This document shows, piece by piece, positions 52,677 to 61,707 of a DNA stretch of 64,000 nt. The notes beneath the pieces were generated by a model. The model was not told the origin of the DNA, did no database searches, and saw nothing but the letters and a program-made list of their open reading frames with translations. The stretch covers positions 124,001 through 188,000 of the forward strand of contig JAKFFG010000008.1 in NCBI GenBank assembly GCA_036675275.1, read 5' to 3'. A program made the translations under genes and the position numbers. Each line of letters begins with the position of its first letter. Position 1 is the stretch's first letter. The DNA is from Pollutimonas sp036675275 (GTDB taxonomy: Bacteria > Pseudomonadota > Gammaproteobacteria > Burkholderiales > Burkholderiaceae_B).

Positions 52677-54161
52677 ATGGTTTCAGTCGCGTCAAATGTG
52701 GCCTGGTGGGCTCGCGGAACGCCGCAGCGAACAGCCATGGTCTATGGCGGAAAATCGATTTCGTTCGGGGAACTACAACACCGCGTCGAAGTCATGGCGG
52801 GCATGCTCCACCGCCACGGTATCCGACCGGGCGATGTCGTCGCGCTGCTGATGAAGAACAGTGCCGCTTTCCTGGAGATTTCGCTGGCTGTCAGTCATGT
52901 GGGCGCGGTCCTGCTCCCAATCAACTATCGCCTGGGGGCGGAAGAAGTTTCCTACATCGCCACACATGCCGGTATTCACTTGATGTTCGTGGATGATGAA
53001 CTGCGGGAGAGTGTTCCCCGGGACGTGCCTGTCATATTGTGTGGCGCGGCAGCCCAGGCAGACAGCAGGGTGCTTGAACCGCAAGATATGAGTTTTGGCC
53101 AGGCCCACGTGTCGCTTCCGGATGATCTTTACCGGCTGATGTATACCTCCGGAACGACCGATAGACCGAAAGGGGTAATGCATACCTATGCCAATATGGC
53201 ATGGAAGTGCATGGATCACATCACTGCGCTGAATCTCAACCCCGATGACCGTTTGCTTGTGGCGGGGCCGCTGTATCACGTTGGCGCGCACGACCTTCCA
53301 GGTGTCGCCGTATGGATGGCGGGCGGTTGTCTTGTCGTTGAAAGGGATTTTGATGCGCACGCTGTACTGAAACGCATGGAAGAGGAAAAAATCACTGGAG
53401 CGTGGCTGGCCCCCGTGATGCTCACCCGCTGCCTCGAACAGGCCATGATCGGGATTTACGATCTGGCTTCCCTTAGTTGGGTGATTGGCGGAGGCGAACG
53501 AACGCCGGAACCAAAAATACGGACCTTCGCCGAAGTCTTTCCGAAAGCGCGTTATATCGATGCGTATGGATTGACCGAGAGTTGTTCTGGCGACACGCTG
53601 ATGGAAGCCGGGCGCGAAATCGATAAAATCGGCTCCACCGGCCGTGCCATGCCCCATGTCAGCATACGTATTATTGGCGACAACGGCGAGGTTTGTCCGG
53701 CTGGTAAGGTCGGCGAAATCCACCTGTCTGGTCCCAAAATCACGCCTGGGTATTGGAAGGACCCAGACAAAACTGCGGGAAGCTTCTCGGGTACCTGGTT
53801 CCATACCGGTGATATGGGCTATCTCGATGAAGAAGGTTTTTTGTTTCTGACCGACCGTAAGAAAGACATGATCATCAGCGGCGGCGAAAACATCGCATCG
53901 TCCGAAGTAGAACGCGTGCTGTATGGCATGCCGCAGATTCGGGAGGTGGCTGCTATTGGCTGGCCGGATCCTAAGTGGGGAGAATGCGTGACTGCCGTCG
54001 TTGTGCTGCGCGAAGGCGATTCCCTCACGCTTGAAGAGGTACGCGCCTATTGCAAAGGCAGGCTGGGCGGGTTCAAGCTGCCAAGAAAGCTGATCATTTG
54101 CGAAAGCTTGCCTCGAAATCCTTCAGGGAAAATTCTAAAGAGGCAGTTGCGGGCGGTTTGA
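52677..54161 (+). CDS. AMP-forming acyl-CoA ligase (494 aa)
   Basis: Adenylate-forming enzyme of the fatty acid/aromatic acid-CoA ligase group. P-loop-like motif YTSGTTDRPKGVMH (about 157-170; the usual glycine after TT is Asp), the YGLTE motif around 300, the FLTDRKKDMIISGGENIAS block with the hinge, and the C-terminal NPSGKILKRQL with the catalytic lysine. AGGAGG precedes the ATG. It should activate the pathway acid, beside the NDP-forming synthetases at both ends of the block. Confidence 0.9.
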   Translation: MVSVASNVAWWARGTPQRTAMVYGGKSISFGELQHRVEVMAGMLHRHGIRPGDVVALLMKNSAAFLEISLAVSHVGAVLLPINYRLGAEEVSYIATHAGIHLMFVDDELRESVPRDVPVILCGAAAQADSRVLEPQDMSFGQAHVSLPDDLYRLMYTSGTTDRPKGVMHTYANMAWKCMDHITALNLNPDDRLLVAGPLYHVGAHDLPGVAVWMAGGCLVVERDFDAHAVLKRMEEEKITGAWLAPVMLTRCLEQAMIGIYDLASLSWVIGGGERTPEPKIRTFAEVFPKARYIDAYGLTESCSGDTLMEAGREIDKIGSTGRAMPHVSIRIIGDNGEVCPAGKVGEIHLSGPKITPGYWKDPDKTAGSFSGTWFHTGDMGYLDEEGFLFLTDRKKDMIISGGENIASSEVERVLYGMPQIREVAAIGWPDPKWGECVTAVVVLREGDSLTLEEVRAYCKGRLGGFKLPRKLIICESLPRNPSGKILKRQLRAV

Positions 54162-54442
54162 TCGCATACTGACTGCATCGACACGCGAACGAGCGAGTCA
54201 TCGGCTACGCTCGTCCCCATCACGTTCAAATGCCCGGCTTCAAGAATCCAACAGCTCGCTTCACCAACTGACGGATAGATTGGGTTATCAGGCGGCTATC
54301 GTTCGCGCGTACATGCAACGGCACGACGATTGCGGGTTTCCCCTAGTTTGAACAAATCCACCGGCCCTGTAGACTTTTTGAACTAACCGATCGTTCGGTA
54401 GGTTCAAGCTTTTAGAAGAAATCTAGAAATCCAGGAGACAAG
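54162..54442. other. 281-bp intergenic region with promoter for the TetR-linked operon
   Basis: Contains a 7-bp stem (ACGAGCG/CGCTCGT, 54189-54214) 28 bases after the ligase stop, which may end the upstream transcript, then a promoter-like pair TTGAAC (54348-54353) and TAGACT (54370-54375) 16 bases apart, and the operator-like palindrome listed separately. No gene is visible here. Confidence 0.5.
54380..54405. promoter_or_regulatory. TetR-type operator palindrome over the transcription start
   Basis: GAAC-ta-ACCGA-TCGT-TCGGT-ag-GTTC, 26 bp with 20 bases in paired positions. The core ACCGA..TCGGT is common in TetR-family operators. It lies 5 bases after a plausible -10 (TAGACT), where a repressor would block initiation. 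The only TetR gene in the window is at the end of this operon (61708). Confidence 0.6.
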
Positions 54443-55429
54443 ATGAGAAAAGTGATTCACGCGCTCATTGCGCTCACAGCTTTCGCCAGCACACCGCTGC
54501 CGGCCATGGCGGCCGAGGTGTCGTCGTTTCCAGACAAAGCTGTGCGACTGGTGGTGCCTTTTGCTCCGGGCGGGGGCGCCGACCTCAGCGCGCGCAGGTT
54601 CGCGCAGCCTTTGTCCGAAATCATGGGCCAGTCTGTAATTGTTGAAAACGTGCCGGGCGCGGGCGGTACGCTGGGAGCCGCCAAGGTTGTCAAAGCGGCC
54701 CCCGACGGCTACACCCTCTTGTACACCACGCCGGGCCAGCAGATGACTGCCCCCTACCTGATCGAGAATCTGCCGTATGACGCGTTCAAGGATTTGCGCG
54801 CCGTCAGCAAGCTGACGGCCGGAACCAACGTGCTTGTCGTAGGCAAAGATTTTCCGGCAAAGTCGGTGCAGGAACTGATTGATTACGCCAAGAAGAACCC
54901 CGGAAAGGTGAATTTTGCCAGTTCGGGTATTGGTTCCACCAGCCATCTTGCGGGCGAGCTGTTCAAGAAGATGGCCGGTATAGACATCGTGCATGTGCCC
55001 TACCGTGGCTCGGGGCCGGCGGCTGCCGACGTGGTGGGCGGGCGCGTCGAGATGTCCATTGATACGCTAAGCGTGTACCTGCCGCATATCAAGGACGGCA
55101 GGGTCCGTGCATTGGGTGTTTCCACCGCCAAACCCAACCCCATCGCACCGGAGATCAGGCCCATTGCCGATGCGCTGACCGGATTCGAAGCTTCGCCTGT
55201 CAATTACATTACGGCGCCCAGCGGGACGCCCGATGCCGTGATTGAAAAGCTGAACAAGATGATCAATACGGTCGCTTCCGATAAGGCGTTGCAGGCGACT
55301 TTCGCTTCGACCGGTTCGCTGCTGGGCGGCAATACTCCGCAGGAAATGGAAGCCCTTGTCCGTAGCGAGCAAAAGCGCTGGAAAGAAGTGATCGATAGCG
55401 CGGGAATCGCCGTGAGCGACACGAAGTGA
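54443..55429 (+). CDS. Bug/TctC-family periplasmic receptor, first of a tandem pair (328 aa)
   Basis: Tripartite tricarboxylate receptor family. Signal peptide 1-23 (AMAAE). Ligand loop PFAPGGGADLSAR and second block NVPGAGGTLGA (Val in place of the usual Lys). First gene behind the promoter and TetR-type palindrome; a second Bug gene follows after 35 bp. The two differ clearly in sequence and so probably bind different compounds. Confidence 0.9.
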   Translation: MRKVIHALIALTAFASTPLPAMAAEVSSFPDKAVRLVVPFAPGGGADLSARRFAQPLSEIMGQSVIVENVPGAGGTLGAAKVVKAAPDGYTLLYTTPGQQMTAPYLIENLPYDAFKDLRAVSKLTAGTNVLVVGKDFPAKSVQELIDYAKKNPGKVNFASSGIGSTSHLAGELFKKMAGIDIVHVPYRGSGPAAADVVGGRVEMSIDTLSVYLPHIKDGRVRALGVSTAKPNPIAPEIRPIADALTGFEASPVNYITAPSGTPDAVIEKLNKMINTVASDKALQATFASTGSLLGGNTPQEMEALVRSEQKRWKEVIDSAGIAVSDTK

Positions 55430-55464
55430 CCCAACCCCACGTCAACTATCAGGACGGAGAACGA

Positions 55465-56433
55465 ATGAAAAAACTCTTTGCAAGGTTAAGACTGGCAGCT
55501 GCCGCTGTGAGCGCGGTGTGCGCCTTTTCGGCGCAAGCCGACACGTACCCGGACCGGCCCATAACTCTTATGGTGCCTTATGCCCATGGCGGCATAACGG
55601 ATGCATACGCCCGTTCGATCGGCGATTATCTGGGACGCCTGTGGAACACCCAGGTCATTGTCGACAACAAAGCAGGGGCGGGCACCATGATCGGTACCCA
55701 ACAGGTCGCCAGGGCCAAGCCGGACGGCTACACGATACTGCTGACCAGTTATGCGTACACTTCGAATCCGGTTCTTAGAAAGGATTTGTCGTACGACCCA
55801 GCCTCTTTGACGCCGGTCATGCTGTTGGGGAACAGTCGCAGCATGTTGGTGGTTTCCAGCAAAAGCGATCTGCATACCTTGAAGGACGTGATCGCAAAGG
55901 GCAAAGAGGCGCCCGGCAAGCTGACGTTCGCCTCTTCCGGCAATGCGTCGAGTCCGCATATAGCGGCCGAGCTGTGGGCCAAGGAAGTAGGCGTGACCAT
56001 CACCCACGTGCCTTACAAAGGCACCGCGCCCGCCATGAATGATCTGTTCGGCGGCCGAGTCGACGGCATTTTCGATGGACCCAGCTCTATCGCCCACGTA
56101 CGCGCGGGCCGCTTGCGCGCGCTTGGCATTGCGAGCGAAGGCAGACACCCCGCCGCACCTGAAGTCCCCACGTTCAAAGAACAGGGTGTCGACCTGGTTT
56201 TTGGAAGCTGGTTCGGTTTCCTGGCGCCTGCCGGCACTCCGCAGCCCATTATCCAGAAGATCAACGAGGGCTTGAACAAGTCGCTGGAGGATCCGAAGGT
56301 GCAGGCGGTGCTCGGCTCGGCCGGCCTTTTCGTGGCCGGTGGCTCACCGGACGAGTTCGCCACCTTTCTCGACTATGAGTCCCGCAGGTTACAGGGATTG
56401 GTCGATGACGGCGTGGAACTGATCGTTCAATAA
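55465..56433 (+). CDS. Bug/TctC-family periplasmic receptor, second of a tandem pair (322 aa)
   Basis: Tripartite tricarboxylate receptor family. Signal peptide 1-25 (FSAQA before DTYPDRP). Ligand loop PYAHGGITDAYAR and second block NKAGAGTMIGT. ATG 55465 chosen with GGACGGAGA ahead of it; a frame extension to 55426 overlaps the previous gene. It ends 6 bp before an enoyl-CoA hydratase, so it is in the same operon. Confidence 0.9.
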   Translation: MKKLFARLRLAAAAVSAVCAFSAQADTYPDRPITLMVPYAHGGITDAYARSIGDYLGRLWNTQVIVDNKAGAGTMIGTQQVARAKPDGYTILLTSYAYTSNPVLRKDLSYDPASLTPVMLLGNSRSMLVVSSKSDLHTLKDVIAKGKEAPGKLTFASSGNASSPHIAAELWAKEVGVTITHVPYKGTAPAMNDLFGGRVDGIFDGPSSIAHVRAGRLRALGIASEGRHPAAPEVPTFKEQGVDLVFGSWFGFLAPAGTPQPIIQKINEGLNKSLEDPKVQAVLGSAGLFVAGGSPDEFATFLDYESRRLQGLVDDGVELIVQ

Positions 56434-56439
56434 ATAACC

Positions 56440-57231
56440 ATGGATGTAAAACCAATGACACTGAAGCATATTGAAGTCGAACGCCAGGACGGTGTGGCCA
56501 TCGTCTATCTGAATCGCCCACCCGTCAATGCACAGAACGCCGAGTTGCGCGAAGAGCTGATCAGCGTGTTTGATTCCTTCAATGACGACGACGAGCTGCG
56601 TTGCGTCATTCTGACCGCACACGGAAACCTGTTCTCCGCGGGCGCCGATATTTCCGAGCGTCCCGCCATAAAGAAACGCGGTCCAGGAGCCTACTGGAAT
56701 CATAATCGTCTGGTGAGGGAAGCCTCGCTTGCCATTGCAGACTGCAGCAAGCCGGTAATCGCCGCGGTCAATGGCCCGGCGCTGGGCGCCGGCTTCGGCC
56801 TGATGGCGGCGTGCGATATCTGGATCGCGTCCGACAATGCCTACGTGTCCATGCCGGAGATCAATGTGGGGCTTGCCGGCGGCACCGCATTATTGCAGCG
56901 TGTGTTCGGTAAGTCGCGGGCCCGGCGCATGTTCTATACCGGAATGAAGGTTTCGGCCGATGAGCTTTATCGCCTTGGCCTGATCGAGGCCAGCCTGCCA
57001 CGCGACGAGTTGATGCCCTATGCCTTGAATCTTGCGAAAGAGATCGCCGGCAAGGCGCCATTGGCCCTGGAGTATGCCAAGCAGGCGGCACAAGTAACGC
57101 TCAACATGCCGCAACGTGAAGGCTATCGTTTCGAGCAAAATATTACCGTGGCGCTATCCGACACAGAAGACGCCAGGGAAGCCCAGCAGGCATTTCTTGA
57201 AAAGCGTACGCCTCAGTATAAGGGGCGTTGA
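56440..57231 (+). CDS. Enoyl-CoA hydratase/isomerase with one catalytic Glu missing (263 aa)
   Basis: Crotonase-fold protein with oxyanion segment FSAGADISER (65-74). The first catalytic Glu of crotonase is replaced: the block reads LGAGFGLMA, Gly120, while the second Glu140 (MPEINVG) is kept. One-glutamate members often act as isomerases, hydrolases or C-C bond enzymes instead of hydratases. It is 6 bp after the Bug gene and 1 bp before the acyl-CoA dehydrogenase. ATG 56455 is an alternative start. Confidence 0.88.
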   Translation: MDVKPMTLKHIEVERQDGVAIVYLNRPPVNAQNAELREELISVFDSFNDDDELRCVILTAHGNLFSAGADISERPAIKKRGPGAYWNHNRLVREASLAIADCSKPVIAAVNGPALGAGFGLMAACDIWIASDNAYVSMPEINVGLAGGTALLQRVFGKSRARRMFYTGMKVSADELYRLGLIEASLPRDELMPYALNLAKEIAGKAPLALEYAKQAAQVTLNMPQREGYRFEQNITVALSDTEDAREAQQAFLEKRTPQYKGR

Positions 57232-57232
57232 A

Positions 57233-58447
57233 ATGGTGCAGCAACTGAATGAGCACTATCTTTTCTTGCCCTCCGGCGGCAACGCCGAACAGGGGAAGTA
57301 TCTGGAATTTCAACGCGAAGTACGCCAGTTCGTTGAACAGAACTGTCCGGAAGATATCCGGGAAAAGGTCAGGAACGGGGAAAAAATAACCCGCTCGGTG
57401 TATAGCCGCTGGCAGCAAATCCTTTACAAGCAAGGCTGGGCAGCACCCGGCTGGCCGCAGGAGCACGGTGGCGCGGGCTGGGACTTGCGCCAACGCATGA
57501 TCTTCGAGGAAGCGGTCGCCGATTTCGATTGCCCGCCGCTCTATCATCATGGCCTGGGTCATATCGGGCCGGTCATCATGCATTTCGGCACGCCGGCGCA
57601 AAAAGAAAAATACCTGCCGCACATTCTTGATACGTCGGATTGGTGGTGCCAGGGCTATTCCGAGCCCAATTCGGGTTCCGATCTTGCATCTTTGCAGACG
57701 CATGCGCAACGCGATGGTGCACACTATGTCGTGAACGGCCAGAAAATCTGGACGTCGCACGCCCACGAAGCCAACATCATCTATCTGCTGGTACGAACAT
57801 CGCGCGAGCCGAAGAAGCAGGACGGCATCTCGCTGTTGCTTGTGGATATGGATACGCCGGGAATTTCCGTCAAGCCCATCGCAACCGTCGATGGCTGGCA
57901 CCATGTCAACGAAGTCTTTTTCGAAAATGTGTGCGTGCCGGCAGACCGGCTGGTAGGCGATGAAGGGAAGGGTTGGCGCTGCGCCAAGTATCTGCTTGAA
58001 CGCGAACGCTTGCCGCCGGCCAGCGTTGCGCAGCTTGTGCGCCAATGGCGCCGGGTCTCGCACCTGCTGTGGCAAAGCCAGCAAGAGCGTGGCGCTAGCC
58101 ATGACTACGCTGCGCTGAATCAGCAAATGTTCATGCTGGCGGCACAGATAAAAGGGGCCCGCGAAATGTTGGCGGGCGCCATCGATGACATGATGCAAAA
58201 GAAGCCATTGGGCGCCAAGCCGTCCGCATTGAAATTGCGGTGCAGCCTGGTCGCGCAAGTGCTTACCGAGGTGGCGCTGCGGGTAGTGGGCACGACAAGC
58301 AGCCAGCAGTTCATGACGGCGGAGGGCGGGCCGACGGAAACCGGCCTATGGCTGCAGAATTATCTGTTTACCCGGTCCAAGACTATTGCTGGCGGTACAA
58401 CAGAAGTTCAACGAAACGTCGTCGCGCGTGAATTGTTAGGAGCATGA
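57233..58447 (+). CDS. Acyl-CoA dehydrogenase, large member of a probable heteromeric pair (404 aa)
   Basis: Acyl-CoA dehydrogenase with the GWPQEHGGAGWD block (73-84), FAD-side CQGYSEPNSGSDLAS (139-153) and C-terminal AGGTTEVQRNVVAREL, in which the YEGT glutamate is Gly. Candidate base is Glu256 or Glu258 in LLERERLPP. This pattern is seen in FadE26/ChsE-type enzymes of steroid catabolism. ATG 57233 overlaps no gene and lies 1 bp after the hydratase stop. The next gene, 4 bp on, encodes the partner. Confidence 0.88.
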   Translation: MVQQLNEHYLFLPSGGNAEQGKYLEFQREVRQFVEQNCPEDIREKVRNGEKITRSVYSRWQQILYKQGWAAPGWPQEHGGAGWDLRQRMIFEEAVADFDCPPLYHHGLGHIGPVIMHFGTPAQKEKYLPHILDTSDWWCQGYSEPNSGSDLASLQTHAQRDGAHYVVNGQKIWTSHAHEANIIYLLVRTSREPKKQDGISLLLVDMDTPGISVKPIATVDGWHHVNEVFFENVCVPADRLVGDEGKGWRCAKYLLERERLPPASVAQLVRQWRRVSHLLWQSQQERGASHDYAALNQQMFMLAAQIKGAREMLAGAIDDMMQKKPLGAKPSALKLRCSLVAQVLTEVALRVVGTTSSQQFMTAEGGPTETGLWLQNYLFTRSKTIAGGTTEVQRNVVARELLGA

Positions 58448-58451
58448 TTTG

Positions 58452-59549
58452 ATGGCATTTGAACCGGCGGTTATTTTTCCAGGCGTCTTGTTTGAAGGCG
58501 CTGATCGGGTTGCCAAGGATGCCGACCTGCATGGCGCGGCGACGGCCACGTCGATCATCCAGGAAATGGGCTGGAGCAGCACGCTGATTCCTGAAGAGAA
58601 TGGCGGCTACGGCGGCACATTCAGAGATATGGGCTCTCTGCTTGAGGGCATGGCGGCTCGGGCGGTCAACTTGCCCCTGATCACGCGTTGTTGCATCGTG
58701 CCGGGCATGCTTGGGGCGGCGCCGAAAACGGATTCAGTCCAGCGTCTGCTGTCGCAGATTGCAGAGGGCGCTGTGAACGTCGAACTGGCCGGGCCCCTGT
58801 CCTGGCGAGAAGCGCATGCCATGCCGCAGATCTGCCGCGACCATGATGGCTGGGTTCTTGATGGCAAGCTGGACGCCGTAGAGTTGACCGACGATTGCAC
58901 GCATGTATTGCTTAGCGCCATCGACACCGGCACGCATGCTGCAGTCGTCGCGATGGTGGGTGTCGAGCAGTTGATTGCGCCGTCCGGGGCATTCTCCACG
59001 GTAGAGCGGCGCAGTATCAAGTCGATCATGATTAGTGCATTGAAGCTTGCCGACGTCAGCATCCTGGCACAGGGAGATGATGCACGGGCCATGCGCGACG
59101 CGGGATGGAAGCTGGCGCAGGCGGCGGTTGGTGCAGACATTGTCTGCACCATGAACTACGCATTGGCCGAAACGGTAGGCTATTTGCAGGAAAGAAAACA
59201 GTTTGGACAGCCGCTGGCGCAGTTTCAAGTGCTGCGGCATGATGTGGCCAAGCTTTACGTCAGCTTCGAAACCTGCAAGAACCTGCTGATGTCGTCGTTG
59301 CGTTCACTGGAGCCTTGCGCAGGCAACAGCGATGGCATGGCGGCCTTTGACCTGCTTGGTTTGTATGTGCGCGAACAAGCCATTGAGTTCGCACAATCAG
59401 TCATACAACTGCACGGCGGCATGGGTATGGCCCAGGAAACCCTGGCAGCGCGAATGGCCACGCGCCTGATCGCCAACGCATTCCGCTACGGCGATGCTTA
59501 TAGCCATACCAAAGCACTGGGCATATTCCAGCAGGGAGAGCAAGAATGA
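58452..59549 (+). CDS. Acyl-CoA dehydrogenase, small member of a probable heteromeric pair (365 aa)
   Basis: Divergent, shorter acyl-CoA dehydrogenase. It keeps the C-terminal helices QERKQFGQPLAQFQ and IQLHGGMGMAQE, but no catalytic Glu is visible at either usual place (no YEGT, no TER/ERER motif). Small catalytically poor subunits of this type pair with a full one to form alpha2beta2 enzymes, as in ChsE1-ChsE2 (FadE28-FadE29) of mycobacterial side-chain degradation. ATG 58452 preferred over TTG 58449. Overlaps the synthetase gene by 4 bp. Confidence 0.82.
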   Translation: MAFEPAVIFPGVLFEGADRVAKDADLHGAATATSIIQEMGWSSTLIPEENGGYGGTFRDMGSLLEGMAARAVNLPLITRCCIVPGMLGAAPKTDSVQRLLSQIAEGAVNVELAGPLSWREAHAMPQICRDHDGWVLDGKLDAVELTDDCTHVLLSAIDTGTHAAVVAMVGVEQLIAPSGAFSTVERRSIKSIMISALKLADVSILAQGDDARAMRDAGWKLAQAAVGADIVCTMNYALAETVGYLQERKQFGQPLAQFQVLRHDVAKLYVSFETCKNLLMSSLRSLEPCAGNSDGMAAFDLLGLYVREQAIEFAQSVIQLHGGMGMAQETLAARMATRLIANAFRYGDAYSHTKALGIFQQGEQE

Positions 59550-61669
59550 GCCACGCGACAACGGCTGTTCACCCGCTGGACCGGTTTTTCAACCCGCAAT
59601 CCGTAGCCATCATTGGAGCGTCGTCCGATCCCGCCAAGCTGGGCGGCAGGCCTATACGATTCCTGCTCGAGGCGGGGTTCGCGGGAAGCATTTACCCGAT
59701 CAACAAGCGTTCCGCAACGGTCCAGGGGCTGACGGCCTATCCGTCACTCGCCGATATACCGGGCAACGTCGATCAGGCGCTCATTATCGTGCCGGCGTCG
59801 GCGGCGCTGGAGGCGCTGCAGGACTGCATAGCAAAAGACATAAAAACTGTTCAAGTGCTCAGCTCCGGCTTTTCTGAAGAAAGCGACGAGGGGCGCATGC
59901 GGCAGGAACAGATGGTCGAACTGGCGGAGCGTCACGGCGTGCGCTTGCTGGGCCCGAATTGCCTGGGTATCGTCAGCGTCCGCAATCGCTACTTTGCAAC
60001 CTTCTCGACGGCGCTAGAGGCGTTGACGCCGCAGCCCGGCGGCATCAGCTTCGCCACGCAAAGCGGCGCCTTCGGTTCCTGCGCGTATGCCCAGGCCATA
60101 CAGCGCGGGCTGGGCATTGCCCGTATCGTTGCCACGGGCAATGAAGCGGATATCGACGTTACCGAGTGCATTGATTTTCTGGCGTCCGATCCTGAAACCA
60201 AGGTAATCTGCGCGGCCATCGAAGGATGCCGGGACGGCAATCGGCTGCGCAGGGCCTTGCTGAAGGCCGCTGCCGCGGGTAAGGCCGTCATCCTGATGAA
60301 GGTGGGCAGTTCCGCCACCGGCCAACAGGCAGCGGCCACCCACACCGGCGCCATTGCCGGCGACGACAAGATATTTGACGTGGTCTGCAGGGAATGCGGC
60401 GCATGGCGCGCGCAGTCGATTGAAGAGATGCTGGATATCGCCTACGTGTGCAGCCAACTGTCGCAACCGGCCAATGATCGCGCAAGCATCATCACTGTTT
60501 CGGGCGGCATCGGCGTGTTGATGGCCGACGATGCCGAGCGTTATGGCATCAGTACGCCTGCCATCAGCGCCGACCTGCAGCAAAAGATACGCGACATTGT
60601 GCCGTTTCTTGTCGGCGTCAATCCCTTGGACACCACGGCGCAGATCGGTGCCATCAAGCAGGGAATATCGAAGCTGGCCGAGCTGGTCATCCAGGAAACC
60701 GATTACGCCGCTCACTTCATCTACCTGGCGCAAATCCCCTGCGATCCCCGCCGTTTCTTGCCCTTGCTGGAGGATCTGGCTGCACTGCGGAAAAAGTACT
60801 CGGACCGCCTGATCGTTCTGGTCGGGCCGTCGGACGACGAGATGCGCAAACAGCTCGAACAGCAGGGCCTGGTCATTTTTTCCGATCCTGGCCGGGCGGT
60901 GCGCGCAGTGGCTGCGCTGTGCGAAGTGCAGAGGCGGCGGCTGGCCCTGCATCCCGGCTTGCCCAACGCAAGAAAGCCGGGCAAGACCCAACCCGGTTCA
61001 TACGCCGCGACGGCGCTGAACGAGATGCAAGCCAAGCACTTGTTGGCCCAGTACGGCTTGCCTGTACCTGCCGAGCTGCTGTGCACGACGGCAGACGAAG
61101 CAGTGGCCGCCGCTGTAAAGGTCGGATATCCGGTCGTCGCGAAAATCGTTTCGCCCGACATCCAGCACAAAACCGAATTCGGCGGCGTCTTGTTGAACTT
61201 GCAGGACGCCGAGGCGGTACGCCGTGCTTACGACACACTTATGGCAAGGGCGGTGGGGCTCGCCGGCAAGCCGCTGATTCAGGGCGTGCTCATTGCGCCC
61301 ATGGTCAAGAAGGGCATAGAGACCATACTCGGCGTGCATGTCGACCCGATTTTCGGCCCCATGGTGATGTTCGGTTCCGGAGGCGTTGCGGTCGAACTGT
61401 ACAAAGATGTCGCCTTTGCTTCGGTGCCCTTATCCGAAGCGCGTGCGGAACAATTGATCCATTCCGTCCAGGCGTCAAAACTGCTTGTCGGATGGCGAGG
61501 CCAGGCAGCGCACGACATCCAGGCATTGAAATCAGCGCTCCTGGGTTTGTCGGCTTTTGCGGAAGACTGGGCCGATGTGCTGGCGGGCGTCGACGTCAAT
61601 CCATTCGTCGTGATGGACTCGGGGGCCGCGTGTCTTGATGCCGTGATATCTGTCAAAAGAGGAACCTAG
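59546..61669 (+). CDS. NDP-forming acyl-CoA synthetase, fused alpha-beta (707 aa)
   Basis: Same architecture and length as the gene at 39102. CoA-binding domain SVAIIGASSDPAKLGGRP (19-36), phospho-His266 in ATHTGAIAG, and C-terminal ATP-grasp domain (GYPVVAKIVSPDIQHKTEFGG). It should activate a carboxylic acid with CoA. Overlaps the acyl-CoA dehydrogenase by 4 bp and ends the operon that starts at 54443; a TetR gene follows after 38 bp. Confidence 0.9.
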   Translation: MSHATTAVHPLDRFFNPQSVAIIGASSDPAKLGGRPIRFLLEAGFAGSIYPINKRSATVQGLTAYPSLADIPGNVDQALIIVPASAALEALQDCIAKDIKTVQVLSSGFSEESDEGRMRQEQMVELAERHGVRLLGPNCLGIVSVRNRYFATFSTALEALTPQPGGISFATQSGAFGSCAYAQAIQRGLGIARIVATGNEADIDVTECIDFLASDPETKVICAAIEGCRDGNRLRRALLKAAAAGKAVILMKVGSSATGQQAAATHTGAIAGDDKIFDVVCRECGAWRAQSIEEMLDIAYVCSQLSQPANDRASIITVSGGIGVLMADDAERYGISTPAISADLQQKIRDIVPFLVGVNPLDTTAQIGAIKQGISKLAELVIQETDYAAHFIYLAQIPCDPRRFLPLLEDLAALRKKYSDRLIVLVGPSDDEMRKQLEQQGLVIFSDPGRAVRAVAALCEVQRRRLALHPGLPNARKPGKTQPGSYAATALNEMQAKHLLAQYGLPVPAELLCTTADEAVAAAVKVGYPVVAKIVSPDIQHKTEFGGVLLNLQDAEAVRRAYDTLMARAVGLAGKPLIQGVLIAPMVKKGIETILGVHVDPIFGPMVMFGSGGVAVELYKDVAFASVPLSEARAEQLIHSVQASKLLVGWRGQAAHDIQALKSALLGLSAFAEDWADVLAGVDVNPFVVMDSGAACLDAVISVKRGT

Positions 61670-61707
61670 CTAAAATCGACCCCTGAATCTATTTCTGAGA
61701 CTACTTC

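Noticed and set aside
52773..53804. 343-codon minus-strand frame opposite the acyl-CoA ligase
   Set aside because: Antisense to a ligase with all adenylation motifs; no signature of its own.
60014..60991. 325-codon minus-strand frame opposite the NDP-forming synthetase
   Set aside because: Shadow frame; Gly/Ala/Arg-rich with no motif.
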